Assembly: GCA_024281995.1 (NCBI GenBank)
Contig: JAMWZW010000011.1
Span: forward strand, 1-64,000
Origin: Nitrosomonas sp.
GTDB taxonomy: Bacteria; Pseudomonadota; Gammaproteobacteria; Burkholderiales; Nitrosomonadaceae
DNA: 64,000 nucleotides
Reading direction: 5' to 3'
This document shows, in pieces, positions 1 to 9,900 of the stretch. How positions within the stretch are numbered: position 1 is the first letter of the stretch; each line of letters begins with the position of its first letter. The notes below the pieces were generated by a model, which saw nothing but the letters and a program-made list of their open reading frames with translations, was not told the origin of the DNA and searched no databases. The position numbers and the translations under genes were made by a program.

Positions 1-318
1 ACTAAGCAGATTGGCAAGCACCCAAGATCAGTATTTAGTTACAAAGGCAAGCCAATCACGCAAGTGAATACAAAAGCTTGGTATAAGGCGTTAAAACGTG
101 CCGGTATTGAAGATTTTCGCTGGCATGACTTACGCCATACCTGGGCAAGCTGGCTAACTCAGAATGGCGTACCGCTCAATGTCATTCAAGAAATGGGGGC
201 ATGGGAATCTGCTGAGATGGTGAGGCGGTATGCTCACTTAGCACCTGAGCAATTTGCTCAACATGCTCGGGTCTTGGATGGTGTGCTCAATGGCACAAAT
301 TTGGCACAATCGAAGTAA
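1..318 (+). CDS. Tyrosine recombinase/integrase, C-terminal part (truncated by window edge)
   Basis: The frame is open from base 1 and encodes the C-terminal catalytic region of a phage/ICE-type tyrosine recombinase, which cuts and rejoins DNA at attachment sites. Visible motifs are the [10 protein letters not shown] box (His and Arg of the R-H-R triad) and the nucleophile region [12 protein letters not shown] with the catalytic Tyr. The second conserved His of the box is Trp (GAWES), a known variant. The start codon lies outside the window. The gene points at the 3' end of tRNA-Thr 36 bp downstream, as expected for an integrase beside its attachment site. Family assignment is secure; the host element is not visible. 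Confidence 0.88.
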   Translation, partial: TKQIGKHPRSVFSYKGKPITQVNTKAWYKALKRAGIEDFRWHDLRHTWASWLTQNGVPLNVIQEMGAWESAEMVRRYAHLAPEQFAQHARVLDGVLNGTNLAQSK

Positions 319-353
319 AAGCGGTTCGGTTATGTTTCTAAGTCGTTGTTTAT

Positions 354-429
<76 letters not shown>

Positions 430-660
430 ATAGATTTTATTCAGGCGCGTAATTATAGATGGTTGAAGAGCTGCGGGCAAACGATAACGAACATGAGCTA
501 ATTTCAATTAATTATAGTTGAGAGATCAGCTAGTTTTAAATGGTTGCGATATTTTTTTTTGTGTGACGAAATTCAATATTTTCTCAACAACTTTCGGTTA
601 ACTTCTGCTAATTTCGTCAAAAATCTGTACATTTTTAGTGTAACAGTCCATAATTCCACC

Positions 661-1134
661 ATGAATTCAGAAAGTGTGTGTTGCAAAAATATCTTGATTG
701 TTCATGGTCCCAATTTAAATTTGTTGGGAATGCGGGAACCGGAAATTTATGGTAGTTCAACGCTACTGGATATTAACAGAAATTTGGACAAGTTAGCTGG
801 AGATGCTGGCATTACACTCGATTTTTTTCAAAGTAATGCAGAGTCAGCTTTGATTGAAAGAATTCAGCATGCGATGAGCGATGGGACGAACTTTATTATT
901 ATCAATCCCGCTGCTTATACTCATACCAGCATTGCTTTACGTGATGCGCTTGCTGCAACAAGGCTGCCTTTTATCGAAGTGCATTTATCAAATATTTATG
1001 CTCGCGAATCTTTTCGCCAGAGATCTTATTTTTCGGATATTGCGATTGGTATTATTAGTGGTCTAGGTATCAAAGGATATGAATTGGCGCTCGAATATGC
1101 GATGGCATCCTTACGATCGAAAATTGAACTATGA
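661..1134 (+). CDS. aroQ: 3-dehydroquinate dehydratase, type II
   Basis: Cytosolic enzyme of the shikimate pathway that dehydrates 3-dehydroquinate to 3-dehydroshikimate. The 157-residue product has the family's usual length and starts its core at [18 protein letters not shown], whose Tyr (about residue 30) is the catalytic base. The [11 protein letters not shown] and [14 protein letters not shown] motifs supply the active-site Asn, His and Arg. An upstream TTG at 544 would add 39 residues unlike the family, so I chose the ATG at 661, although its ribosome binding site is weak. It lies just upstream of accB and accC in the same direction, a common proteobacterial arrangement. Confidence 0.95.
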   Translation: MNSESVCCKNILIVHGPNLNLLGMREPEIYGSSTLLDINRNLDKLAGDAGITLDFFQSNAESALIERIQHAMSDGTNFIIINPAAYTHTSIALRDALAATRLPFIEVHLSNIYARESFRQRSYFSDIAIGIISGLGIKGYELALEYAMASLRSKIEL

Positions 1135-1243
1135 ATAATTAATTTCAATGAATGAAATTTAATTCTGTGTTTGCACTTATTACTAGTACTTTTTCGTATA
1201 TATAAACTACCTTGAAGCGAGACAGTATCTCGGGAGATTAGTC

Positions 1244-1726
1244 ATGGATTTGAGAAAACTTAAAAAACTCATTGAATTGGTTGAAGAATCAAGCATTGCA
1301 GAGTTAGAAATTACTGAAGGTGAAGAAAAGGTCCGCATCAGTAAATCTGGCTCTGGTATGCAGAATTACGCATTTATGCCGCCCGCCATGACGACGATGA
1401 TGCCGCCTGTGCAACAACAGGTACCGGCACCGGTTTCCGAGGCTGATAAGACTTCCGACATTGTGGCTGCGCAAAAAAATGTAGTGCCGGATGGTCATGT
1501 CGTTAAATCTCCCATGGTTGGCACATTTTACCGGTCGGCTTCTCCGGGAGCTAGTCCTTTTGTTGAAGTGGGGCAAAGTGTCAAAGCAGGTGATACGCTG
1601 TGTATTATCGAAGCTATGAAATTGCTCAATGAAATTGAAGCCGATAAAAATGGTGTTATCAAAGCGATTTTGCTTGAGAATGGGCAGCCGGTTGAATATG
1701 GCGAGCCATTGTTCATCATCGAATGA
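1244..1726 (+). CDS. accB: Biotin carboxyl carrier protein of acetyl-CoA carboxylase
   Basis: Carries the biotin that shuttles carboxyl groups from AccC to the carboxyltransferase in the first step of fatty acid synthesis. The 160-residue protein has the N-terminal [16 protein letters not shown] segment, a Pro/Ala/Met-rich linker (about 45-65) and a biotinyl/lipoyl domain at the C terminus with the [12 protein letters not shown] motif; Lys126 is the biotinylation site. The start ATG is preceded by CGGGAG. It sits 24 bp upstream of accC, so the two are surely cotranscribed. Confidence 0.97.
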   Translation: MDLRKLKKLIELVEESSIAELEITEGEEKVRISKSGSGMQNYAFMPPAMTTMMPPVQQQVPAPVSEADKTSDIVAAQKNVVPDGHVVKSPMVGTFYRSASPGASPFVEVGQSVKAGDTLCIIEAMKLLNEIEADKNGVIKAILLENGQPVEYGEPLFIIE

Positions 1727-1750
1727 TGATCTTGATTGTGATCAAAAGCT

Positions 1751-3106
1751 ATGTTTGAAAAAATTTTGATAGCAAACCGTGGTGAAATTGCCTTGCGGAT
1801 TCAGCGAGCTTGCCGTGCAATGGGCATTAAAACAGTGGCCGTGCACTCGGAAGCGGATGCAGAAGCAAAATACGTTAAGTTAGCCGATGAATCGGTGTGC
1901 ATTGGTCCTGCACCAGTGGCGCAGAGTTATCTCAACATTCCGGCGATTATTAGTGCTGCAGAAGTTACCGATTCTGAAGCTATTCATCCAGGATACGGAT
2001 TTTTATCAGAGAATGCGGATTTTGCTGAACGCGTTGAAAAGAGCGGCTTTGTGTTTATCGGTCCGCGACCAGAAACAATTCGTTTGATGGGTGATAAAGT
2101 CAGCGCAAAAAACGCTATGAAAAAAGCCGGTGTACCTTGCGTGCCAGGCTCGGACGGTGCGTTGCCGGAAAATATAGATGAAGTAAAAAAAATTGTGCGG
2201 GAGATTGGCTATCCTGTCATCATCAAAGCTGCCGGTGGAGGTGGCGGTCGCGGCATGCGCGTGGTGCACACCGAAGCTGCGCTATCCAACGCAGTAATCA
2301 TGACACGAAATGAAGCGCAAGCAGCATTTGGTAATCCTATCGTGTATGCAGAAAAATATTTGGAAAATCCGAGACATATCGAATTTCAATTACTGATTGA
2401 CGAACATGGTAACGCAGTTCATTTGGGTGAGAGAGACTGCTCACTGCAGCGTCGTCACCAAAAAATCCTTGAAGAAGCACCAGCTCCGGGGATCTCTGAA
2501 AAATTACGCAATAAAATTGGCGAACGCTGTGCCGATGCTTGCCGACGCATTAAATATCGCGGTGTGGGTACATTTGAATTTCTATTTGAAAACAACGAAT
2601 TCTATTTTATTGAAATGAACACTCGTTTACAGGTCGAACATCCTGTGACGGAAGCCATTACTGGCATTGATCTAGTGCAAGCACAAATCAATGTCGCTGC
2701 CGGTCATAAACTGTCTATTGATCAGAAGGACGTGGTTATCAAAGGACATGCGATCGAGTGCCGCATTAATGCTGAGGATGCTTATAAGCTGACACCTTCT
2801 GCCGGGCGTATTACACAGTATCATGCGCCAGGCGGCCCTGGTGTGCGGGTCGATTCTCATGTTTATCATAATTACATGGTACCTCCGTATTATGATTCCA
2901 TGATCGGTAAGATCATTACTTTCGGCGATACACGTGAACAGGCCATTGCACGTATGCGCATTGCTTTATCTGAAATGGTTGTTACTGGCATTAAAACCAA
3001 TATTCCGCTACACCGTGATTTGCTGACTGATGCATCCTTTTTACGCGGCGGGGTCGCGATTCATTATTTGGAACAGAAGCTTGCTCTGCACAATAAAACG
3101 GAGTGA
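1751..3106 (+). CDS. accC: Biotin carboxylase subunit of acetyl-CoA carboxylase
   Basis: ATP-dependent carboxylation of the biotin on AccB using bicarbonate. The 451-residue length is standard. The N terminus [17 protein letters not shown] is the biotin carboxylase signature, followed by [10 protein letters not shown], the glycine-rich ATP-grasp loop [12 protein letters not shown] (about residues 159-170), and the catalytic [14 protein letters not shown] segment. It follows accB directly and precedes prmA, the classic order in this lineage. No odd features are visible. Confidence 0.97.
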   Translation: MFEKILIANRGEIALRIQRACRAMGIKTVAVHSEADAEAKYVKLADESVCIGPAPVAQSYLNIPAIISAAEVTDSEAIHPGYGFLSENADFAERVEKSGFVFIGPRPETIRLMGDKVSAKNAMKKAGVPCVPGSDGALPENIDEVKKIVREIGYPVIIKAAGGGGGRGMRVVHTEAALSNAVIMTRNEAQAAFGNPIVYAEKYLENPRHIEFQLLIDEHGNAVHLGERDCSLQRRHQKILEEAPAPGISEKLRNKIGERCADACRRIKYRGVGTFEFLFENNEFYFIEMNTRLQVEHPVTEAITGIDLVQAQINVAAGHKLSIDQKDVVIKGHAIECRINAEDAYKLTPSAGRITQYHAPGGPGVRVDSHVYHNYMVPPYYDSMIGKIITFGDTREQAIARMRIALSEMVVTGIKTNIPLHRDLLTDASFLRGGVAIHYLEQKLALHNKTE

Positions 3107-3152
3107 TCAACAAGTAATTGTTGTTACTCAGTCTTGCGGATAGTAATTCTAC

Positions 3153-4070
3153 ATGTCCTGGGTTACGCTGATTATCCAAGTTGCTGCTGCGTATGCGGAG
3201 CCATTGAGCGATGCACTGATGGAGCAGGGTGCGTTGTCAGTTGATATTCACGATGCTGCTGCCGATACGCAAGATGAGCAGATGTTGTTCGATGAACCTG
3301 GAGAGCTTAGCGGAGAAATTTGGCGAAATGCAGAAGTTTCTGCATTGTTTAATCAAGGTGTAAATAGTGATGAAATAGTGCGCAATGCTGCGCATATTGC
3401 GCAACTGGACCGTTTGCCAAATTACCGTGTGGAGCATGTGGAAGAGCAGGATTGGGTTCGCCTGACTCAATCACAATTTGATCCGATCCAAATATCGCCG
3501 CGTTTGTGGATTGTTCCTACCTGGCACCAATTACCTGATCCAGCGGCTATCAATTTGATCTTAGATCCCGGATTAGCCTTTGGTACAGGTAGTCATCCTA
3601 CCACGCAGTTGTGCCTGCTCTGGATGGACAGGAATTTACAAAGCGGGTGCAGAGTGGTTGATTATGGCTGTGGTTCGGGTATTTTGGCTATAGCTGCGTT
3701 AAAGCTGGGTGCAAGCCAAGTAATCGGCATTGATATTGATTCCCAGGCCATCAAAGCCAGTAAAGAAAATGCATTACGCAACCAGTGTGAAACTACAAAA
3801 TATACTTTTGTAACGGCACAAGATGCCGCCGGAATGGACTTTCAGATCACACAGCAGGCAGATGTGGTCGTCGCCAATATTTTAGCAAATCCTTTGATTA
3901 TACTTGCACCTTTGCTAGAACAATCCGTTCTACACAAAGGCCGTATCGTATTATCCGGCATTCTTGAAGAGCAAGCTAATGAAGTCAAGATTGCTTATCA
4001 GCAGTGGTTTGATATGGATATTGCTGCTCTAAAGGAAGGCTGGGTATTGTTAACGGGGATTAAAAGGTGA
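3153..4070 (+). CDS. prmA: Ribosomal protein L11 methyltransferase
   Basis: SAM-dependent methyltransferase that trimethylates ribosomal protein L11. The 305-residue protein has an N-terminal substrate-recognition domain (about 1-100), the PrmA-typical [15 protein letters not shown] motif near residues 140-155, the SAM-binding loop [15 protein letters not shown] (about 167-181) and [10 protein letters not shown] as motif IV. The starting ATG gives the family N terminus MSWVTLIIQ. It sits 46 bp after accC, consistent with an accB-accC-prmA transcript. Confidence 0.95.
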   Translation: MSWVTLIIQVAAAYAEPLSDALMEQGALSVDIHDAAADTQDEQMLFDEPGELSGEIWRNAEVSALFNQGVNSDEIVRNAAHIAQLDRLPNYRVEHVEEQDWVRLTQSQFDPIQISPRLWIVPTWHQLPDPAAINLILDPGLAFGTGSHPTTQLCLLWMDRNLQSGCRVVDYGCGSGILAIAALKLGASQVIGIDIDSQAIKASKENALRNQCETTKYTFVTAQDAAGMDFQITQQADVVVANILANPLIILAPLLEQSVLHKGRIVLSGILEEQANEVKIAYQQWFDMDIAALKEGWVLLTGIKR

Positions 4071-4165
4071 AATAATCACCGCTTAAGATCTCGATATAAA
4101 GTTAATAATTCAATATCTAATTCGCTGTTTGTCCATACAATACCATCTAATACAGGGAACGGTAC

Positions 4166-5035
4166 ATGGCGTTAGTGACTCTCTGTTCTGGCTGCGGTAC
4201 GACTTTCCGTGTCACTGCGGCTCAGCTGCAAGCACATGGCGGAGATGTGCGTTGTGGCTATTGTCAGCGGATTTTCAATGGCTTTGCTACACTCATTACA
4301 GTTAATGAATCCGCCATTGAAAACTCTTCGCAATTGCAATTGCAATTGCAATCACCGCCGATTGATGAACCTGAAATCGGGAGCGTAGAAGAAAGTCGCA
4401 TAATTGAAGACAACCTTGTCGCCGAAGAAAATCCAGTAGTTATAGAAAATTTGAGTAATCCTCCGGATTCTTCAGACATTTCCAATCAAGGTGCTTTAGC
4501 TGCTGAAACATCGCAGCAGCAACTCTTATTCGATGAAAACGAAATACGCCAACAACGGTCTCAAGCCCTTTGGTTGGCAGCTAATATTTTCTTTCTATTG
4601 ATGCTGATTGTGCAAGGAATTTATATCTATCGTACTGAATTGTCTGCAATCACGCCAGGAACCAGATCTTTTATAGATCAATATTGTAAAATATTCGGTT
4701 GCACAGTGCCTTACTCTCAAGATATCAAGCAATTGGGAATTGAGGCATCGGATTTGCAAAAAGATAGCCAGCGGCAACCGGAAGTCACGACTTTGTCAGC
4801 GACCATTCGCAATCATGCGCCTTTTCCGCAAGAACTGCCGGCATTACAGCTTAATTTGCTCGATGATCAGGATGAATTAGTTGCCAGTCGCATCTTTACC
4901 GCCCAAGATTATTTGCGCGAGAAAGACAGTGCACAAACATTTATTGAATCGCAGCAGGAAATTGAAATTCACGTGAATTTTGAAAGCAGCGAACTCGATG
5001 CGTCCGGCTATCATTTGCGGCTACTTTATCCATAA
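4166..5035 (+). CDS. Zinc-ribbon/DUF3426 membrane protein
   Basis: A 289-residue protein beginning with an MJ0042-type zinc ribbon (CSGCGTTFRVTAAQL...CGYCQRIF, four Cys). A low-complexity acidic Gln/Glu-rich linker follows (about 50-125), then one transmembrane helix near residues 133-153 and a C-terminal domain of the DUF3426 type (about 165-289) with the typical sequence ATIRNHAPFPQELPALQLNLLD. Topology predicts a cytoplasmic zinc ribbon and a periplasmic C-terminal domain. Its position after prmA is conserved in betaproteobacteria, but no molecular function is established to my knowledge. Confidence 0.88.
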   Translation: MALVTLCSGCGTTFRVTAAQLQAHGGDVRCGYCQRIFNGFATLITVNESAIENSSQLQLQLQSPPIDEPEIGSVEESRIIEDNLVAEENPVVIENLSNPPDSSDISNQGALAAETSQQQLLFDENEIRQQRSQALWLAANIFFLLMLIVQGIYIYRTELSAITPGTRSFIDQYCKIFGCTVPYSQDIKQLGIEASDLQKDSQRQPEVTTLSATIRNHAPFPQELPALQLNLLDDQDELVASRIFTAQDYLREKDSAQTFIESQQEIEIHVNFESSELDASGYHLRLLYP

Positions 5036-5125
5036 AATGGATGAAGAATTATAGGATTGGTGAAAGATTTGCAGCCTATCATTGTCTTTAAGGGTAATAG
5101 CTAATACTACCTATGTGTGTGATAG

Positions 5126-5155
5126 AGCGTGGGTAGTGCTTCACTTATCCACGCT
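5126..5155. other. Hairpin upstream of metH
   Basis: AGCGTGGGTA and TATCCACGCT form a 10-bp stem (one G-T pair) around a 10-nt loop that itself contains GTG/CAC. No U-run follows it, so it is at best a weak terminator for the upstream gene. It lies just before a perfect TATAAT at 5167-5172 that could be the metH -10 box, so it could also be an operator-like dyad. Function is not assigned. Confidence 0.4.
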
Positions 5156-5166
5156 ATGATTTAAGT

Positions 5167-5172
5167 TATAAT
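5167..5172 (+). promoter_or_regulatory. Candidate -10 box of metH
   Basis: TATAAT lies 33 bp before the metH start codon in the short intergenic region. The matching -35 (around 5144-5149, CTTATC) is poor, so this is a weak prediction. I see no cobalamin or SAH riboswitch signature in the leader. Confidence 0.3.
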
Positions 5173-5205
5173 ATCTATTTTCCTACTTCCAGCATATTCA
5201 AATCC

Positions 5206-8200
5206 ATGACTAGAGAATCCCGCACTGCATTATTGGAAAGTTTTTTTGCACAACGTATTCTAATTCTGGATGGTGCGATGGGCACAATGATTCAGACTTA
5301 TAAACTCACGGAAGCGGATTTCCGCGGTCAACGTTTTGCCGATTTTCCACACGATTTAAGAGGCAATAATGACTTGCTGACACTGACGCAACCGGACATC
5401 ATCCATGCCATTCATGCCGGCTACTTGGAAGCAGGGGCGGATATTGTCGAAACCAATACATTCAATTCCAATGCGGTTTCGATGGCTGATTATCATATGC
5501 AGGATTTAGTGTATGAGTTGAATTTTGCGGCTGCAAAGTTGGCGCGCGATGCGGCGCAAAATTTTGAAGAAAAGATGCCGGAAAAGCCGCGCTTTGTAGC
5601 CGGAGTGATTGGCCCTACTACTAAAACAGCATCGATTTCTCCAGATGTCAACGATCCGGGTTTTCGTGGTATTACCTATGATCAATTGGTCGTGGATTAT
5701 ACTGAATCGATCCGTGGCTTGGTCGATGGCGGTGTTGATATCCTATTGGTCGAAACCATCTTCGACTCGCTCAATGCTAAAGCAGCGCTTTTTGCTATTG
5801 ATCAATACTTTGAAAATCATGGCATCCGACTGCCGATCATGATTTCTGTCACCATTACTGATGCATCCGGCCGCACCTTGTCCGGACAGACACCTGAAGC
5901 ATTCTGGAATTCTGTGAGTCATACCCAGCCGTTGTCGGTCGGTATCAATTGCGCACTAGGTGCGGAATTAATGCGGCCTTATATCGAAGAATTGGCCGGT
6001 GTCGCGAATGTGTATACCAGTGTTCACCCCAATGCAGGTTTGCCGAATCCTTTATCTGAAACGGGTTACGACGAGTCACCGGAATATACCGCGAATCAGA
6101 TCAAAGGCTTCGCTCAAGCTGGGTTTGTCAATATTGTAGGTGGCTGCTGCGGTACTACACCGGCTCATATCAAAGCGATTGCACATGCCGTGGCCGATAT
6201 CGCGCCACGTAAAATACCGGACATCCCAAAGAAACTACGTTTGTCCGGATTGGAACCATTAAACATCGGTGATGATTCATTGTTCGTCAATGTCGGTGAG
6301 CGTACCAATGTCACTGGTTCCAGAGCATTTGCCCGGTTAATTCTCAATGGCGACTTTGCCGAAGCACTGAATGTAGCACGTAGTCAGGTTGAAAATGGCG
6401 CGCAGATTATCGATATCAACATGGACGAAGCGATGCTTGATTCGCAAAAAGCTATGGTGACTTTTCTTAATCTAGTGGCTGCTGAGCCGGATATCTGCAA
6501 AGTTCCCATCATGCTGGATTCCAGTAAGTGGACTGTAATTGAGGCAGGCTTGAAGTGTGTGCAGGGCAAATCGATCATCAATTCGATTAGCATGAAAGAA
6601 GGTGAGGCCGAATTTATTCACCATGCCAAATTAGCGCGTCGTTATGGCGCAGCGGTAATCGTGATGGCGTTTGATGAACAGGGTCAGGCTGATACCTTGC
6701 AACGTAAAGTACAAATTTGCACGCGCAGCTATCATTTGCTTGTTGCCATGGGTTTTCCGCCGGAAGATATTATTTTTGATCCGAATATTTTTGCAATTGC
6801 TACAGGAATTGAAGAACATAATAATTACGGTGTCGATTTTATCGAGGCCACCCGTATCATCAAACAAGCTTTGCCGTATGCTAAAGTGAGTGGCGGGGTA
6901 TCTAATGTATCTTTTTCTTTCCGTGGTAATGAACCGATTCGTGAAGCAATTCATACCGCTTTTTTATACCACGCAATTAAAGCCGGTATGACAATGGGTA
7001 TTGTCAATGCCGGGCAATTGGGCGTGTACTCGGATATTCCCGCTGAATTACTCGAGAAAGTGGAAGATGTTATTTTGAATCGGCGTGCAGATGCCACCGA
7101 GCGGTTGGTCGAATTTGCCGAAAACTTCAAAGGACAAAAGAAAGAACAAATCGAAGATCTGGCGTGGCGTGATGAACCACTGCAACAGCGTTTAACGCAT
7201 GCTTTGGTGAAGGGTATTTCCGCGTATATCGTGGAAGATACCGAAGCGGCACGGGTTGAAATTGAAAAGCAAGGGGGGCGCCCGATTCAGGTTATCGAAG
7301 GGCCTTTGATGGAAGGTATGAGTGTAGTCGGCGATTTATTTGGTGCCGGTAAGATGTTTTTACCACAAGTGGTCAAATCGGCGCGTGTGATGAAACAAGC
7401 TGTGGCACATTTATTGCCGTTCATTGAAGCTGAAAAAAAATTATCAGGGGATAGCAAACCTAAAGGAAAGATCGTCATCGCTACGGTTAAAGGCGATGTT
7501 CACGATATCGGAAAAAATATCGTTACAGTGGTACTGCAATGTAACAATTATGAAGTCATTAATATGGGTGTTATGGTACCAAGTGCACAAATTCTTGATA
7601 TGGCTCGACGTGAGAAAGCCGATATTATTGGTCTGTCAGGATTGATTACGCCATCACTGGAAGAAATGGCGCACGTCGCTAAGGAGATGCAACGCGAAGG
7701 ATTTACCATTCCATTGCTGATTGGCGGAGCAACAACTTCCCGTGTGCATACTGCTGTCAAAATTGCACCACATTATGAAGGATCAACAGTGTGGGTACCC
7801 GATGCGAGCCGAGCAGTGGGGGTATGCAGTAATTTGTTATCACAGGATTTACAGGCAAGTTATATTCAGGAAATTAAGGATGAATATGAGAAAGTGCGCA
7901 ATCAGCATAAAAACAAGAAAGGTCCTGCGAAATTACTTACCCTTGCAGAAGCACGTGTTAATGCATTCAAAACCGACTGGGAGAATTACCAACCGCATCA
8001 ACCTGAATTGATTGGTATTCGTACGTTGAATAATTATCCCCTGGAAAAGATTGTTCCTTATGTCGACTGGACGCCTTTCTTTCAAGCTTGGGAACTTGCT
8101 GGGCGATACCCGGATATTTTAAAGGATGAAGTGGTAGGAGAAACGGCCAGTCAATTATTTCGTGATGCACAGGTGATGCTAAAGAAAATTGTCGAGCAGA

Positions 8201-8913
8201 AATGGTTAAGTGCTAACGCGGTGATCGGTTTATTTCCAGCGAATTCTGTAGGTGATGACATCGAAATCTACACTGATCAAACGCGTAGCAAGCTCGCAAT
8301 GACTTATCATTGCCTGCGTCAGCAAGATCAGAAGCCTTCCGGGAAACCAAACCGCTGCTTGTCCGATTTTGTTGCCCCGAAAGAAACCGGTATCCCAGAT
8401 ACCATCGGTCTATTCGCTGTAGGTGCTGGATTTGGTATTGATGAACGTATCAAATCGTTTGAGGAAGCCAACGATGATTACAGTGCCATTGTCCTCAAAG
8501 CGCTCGCCGATCGCTTGGCAGAAGGTTTTGCCGAGCATATGCATGCGCGCGTACGACGCGAATTCTGGGGTTACGCCAAAGACGAGACGCTTACTAACGA
8601 ACAATTGATCAACGAAGAATATCGTGGTATCCGCCCTGCGCCAGGCTATCCCGCTTGTCCAGATCATACTGAAAAAGGTTCGTTATTTGCTGTGTTAAGT
8701 GCTACAGAGAATGCCGGAATTGTCATTACAGAATCATTTGCTATGGTGCCCACCGCAGCGGTTTCAGGTTTTTATTTTTCACATCCCGAATCCACTTTCT
8801 TTGCCGTAGGAAAAATCGGTAAAGACCAAGTCGAGGATTATGCCAAGCGCAAAGGTTGGACACTGGAAGAAGCGGAACGATGGCTTGCGCCGGTATTGGC
8901 ATATGAGCGATAA
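5206..8913 (+). CDS. metH: Cobalamin-dependent methionine synthase
   Basis: Transfers a methyl group from 5-methyltetrahydrofolate to homocysteine via methylcobalamin. The 1235-residue length and all four modules are present. The homocysteine-binding barrel (about 10-330) carries the zinc Cys in GINCALG and GGCCGTTP. A pterin-binding domain (about 350-620) contains [12 protein letters not shown]. The B12 cap and binding domain (about 640-890) has [10 protein letters not shown] with the cobalt-ligating His and [13 protein letters not shown]. The C-terminal AdoMet-binding reactivation domain (about 910-1235) includes [12 protein letters not shown]. The ATG at 5206 gives the expected N terminus ([11 protein letters not shown]). 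No truncation is visible. Confidence 0.97.
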   Translation: MTRESRTALLESFFAQRILILDGAMGTMIQTYKLTEADFRGQRFADFPHDLRGNNDLLTLTQPDIIHAIHAGYLEAGADIVETNTFNSNAVSMADYHMQDLVYELNFAAAKLARDAAQNFEEKMPEKPRFVAGVIGPTTKTASISPDVNDPGFRGITYDQLVVDYTESIRGLVDGGVDILLVETIFDSLNAKAALFAIDQYFENHGIRLPIMISVTITDASGRTLSGQTPEAFWNSVSHTQPLSVGINCALGAELMRPYIEELAGVANVYTSVHPNAGLPNPLSETGYDESPEYTANQIKGFAQAGFVNIVGGCCGTTPAHIKAIAHAVADIAPRKIPDIPKKLRLSGLEPLNIGDDSLFVNVGERTNVTGSRAFARLILNGDFAEALNVARSQVENGAQIIDINMDEAMLDSQKAMVTFLNLVAAEPDICKVPIMLDSSKWTVIEAGLKCVQGKSIINSISMKEGEAEFIHHAKLARRYGAAVIVMAFDEQGQADTLQRKVQICTRSYHLLVAMGFPPEDIIFDPNIFAIATGIEEHNNYGVDFIEATRIIKQALPYAKVSGGVSNVSFSFRGNEPIREAIHTAFLYHAIKAGMTMGIVNAGQLGVYSDIPAELLEKVEDVILNRRADATERLVEFAENFKGQKKEQIEDLAWRDEPLQQRLTHALVKGISAYIVEDTEAARVEIEKQGGRPIQVIEGPLMEGMSVVGDLFGAGKMFLPQVVKSARVMKQAVAHLLPFIEAEKKLSGDSKPKGKIVIATVKGDVHDIGKNIVTVVLQCNNYEVINMGVMVPSAQILDMARREKADIIGLSGLITPSLEEMAHVAKEMQREGFTIPLLIGGATTSRVHTAVKIAPHYEGSTVWVPDASRAVGVCSNLLSQDLQASYIQEIKDEYEKVRNQHKNKKGPAKLLTLAEARVNAFKTDWENYQPHQPELIGIRTLNNYPLEKIVPYVDWTPFFQAWELAGRYPDILKDEVVGETASQLFRDAQVMLKKIVEQKWLSANAVIGLFPANSVGDDIEIYTDQTRSKLAMTYHCLRQQDQKPSGKPNRCLSDFVAPKETGIPDTIGLFAVGAGFGIDERIKSFEEANDDYSAIVLKALADRLAEGFAEHMHARVRREFWGYAKDETLTNEQLINEEYRGIRPAPGYPACPDHTEKGSLFAVLSATENAGIVITESFAMVPTAAVSGFYFSHPESTFFAVGKIGKDQVEDYAKRKGWTLEEAERWLAPVLAYER

Positions 8914-8967
8914 AATATTCCTTTTTGCTACAATAGTGCAGTAGCAGATCGTTTTGGTGTACGAGAC

Positions 8968-8995
8968 AGCACTCAGGGTGACACAGAGTGCTTTT
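8968..8995 (+). terminator. Rho-independent terminator after metH
   Basis: AGCACTC and GAGTGCT form a 7-bp stem around an 11-nt loop and are followed by TTT. It lies 54 bp after the metH stop and before the convergent gene cluster. Confidence 0.6.
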
Positions 8996-9249
8996 CAATC
9001 TCAGTATTGATCCCGATCAATATTTGTACCTTCATATCAAAGTGCCATTGCTCTTCTGAGGTTTACGCATTTCGGCATCGCGCGCTCCTTTCCTGTTTTT
9101 GCTAGAAGAGAAAGTGGCAATTCATGTGGCCTCAATGATCGGGCTTGCTCCACGAAGATATAATCCTTAATCAGCCAGACGCACGTTGATCTCTTTGATT
9201 ACTTTTAAACAAATCGGTGTTTCCTTAGAAGATTTGATCAAAAGGTTTT
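8996..9249. other. Gene-free stretch between convergent genes with FNR-like dyad
   Basis: No convincing protein gene. It contains TTGATCCCGATCAA (9007-9020), an exact match to the FNR/ANR pattern TTGAT-N4-ATCAA. It also has a long imperfect inverted repeat with arms at 9043-9057 (TGCCA...CTCTTCT) and 9104-9119 (AGAAGAG...TGGCA). Because both flanking genes end here, the site does not sit upstream of either, which leaves an unannotated small RNA as one possibility. Confidence 0.4.
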
Positions 9250-9855
9250 TTATCCACCCCAAAAGCGGAAATTCCCTGTGTCTAAATGAACAAAATTGGA
9301 AGCGGGGTAATAGCCTATACCGCCAGTCTGCAGTGACATCGCGGCAGCACGAAGATCAGAAAGTCTACGGCCCGGTAAGCGAATATCGATGGCTTTCCCG
9401 TGGGTATGTAAGCTATTTTTTGCAACGCCCCCGCTTTGTGCTGCCAGCATTTGATTGGATGCGGGCGAACGATAGGCCGAAATGACATGAAATTCCTGAC
9501 TTGTACCCATTTTGCGTTGCAAAAGATGCAGAATATCGAATAATTCCGGATCGATGGCATAACGATCACCAGTACGATGGTCACGCAATACGTGATTGAT
9601 TTCTCGTAGTGCCCCAGGGATATAGCGTCCATTGGCCCAATAAACCTGGCGGACACGTTCGCCAGTATGCAAATTAAGAAAACTTAGTTTCTTTTCGTAA
9701 GGGCGTTTTTTGGTGACTGCTGCATGGGCAGTTGTCGCAAGCGGTAATGCTAATAACGTGCACGCGCTTAATCCTGTTTTTAAAAATTGGCGGCGGCTAT
9801 GCGCCAGTTTGGTTTCTGATAAATTGTTTCGATTCAAAAACTTTTGTATCAGCAT
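9250..9855 (-). CDS. MepK/YcbK-like peptidoglycan endopeptidase (DUF882, M15 fold), Tat-exported
   Basis: About 201 residues. The N terminus carries a twin-arginine signal (SRRQFLKTG followed by a hydrophobic stretch ending TTAHA). The mature domain matches the DUF882/peptidase M15 family: the VISAYRSPASN loop, the HTHGKAIDIR zinc-ligand motif (His and Asp) and a C-terminal FVHLDTG His. The E. coli relative cleaves 3,3 (mDAP-mDAP) cross-links. I chose the ATG at 9855 because a CGGAGAA ribosome binding site lies before it; the longer version from 9900 adds 15 residues ahead of the Tat signal. It follows the L,D-transpeptidase gene, as ycbK follows ycbB in E. coli. Confidence 0.88.
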   Translation of the reverse strand: MLIQKFLNRNNLSETKLAHSRRQFLKTGLSACTLLALPLATTAHAAVTKKRPYEKKLSFLNLHTGERVRQVYWANGRYIPGALREINHVLRDHRTGDRYAIDPELFDILHLLQRKMGTSQEFHVISAYRSPASNQMLAAQSGGVAKNSLHTHGKAIDIRLPGRRLSDLRAAAMSLQTGGIGYYPASNFVHLDTGNFRFWGG

Positions 9856-9900
9856 CGTATTTTTTCTCCGGAAAAATTTATGAGTATTGGTAAAGAACAA

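Noticed and set aside
5036-5205. Cobalamin or SAH riboswitch upstream of metH
   Set aside because: The leader is short and lacks the B12 box or SAH consensus; only a simple hairpin is present.
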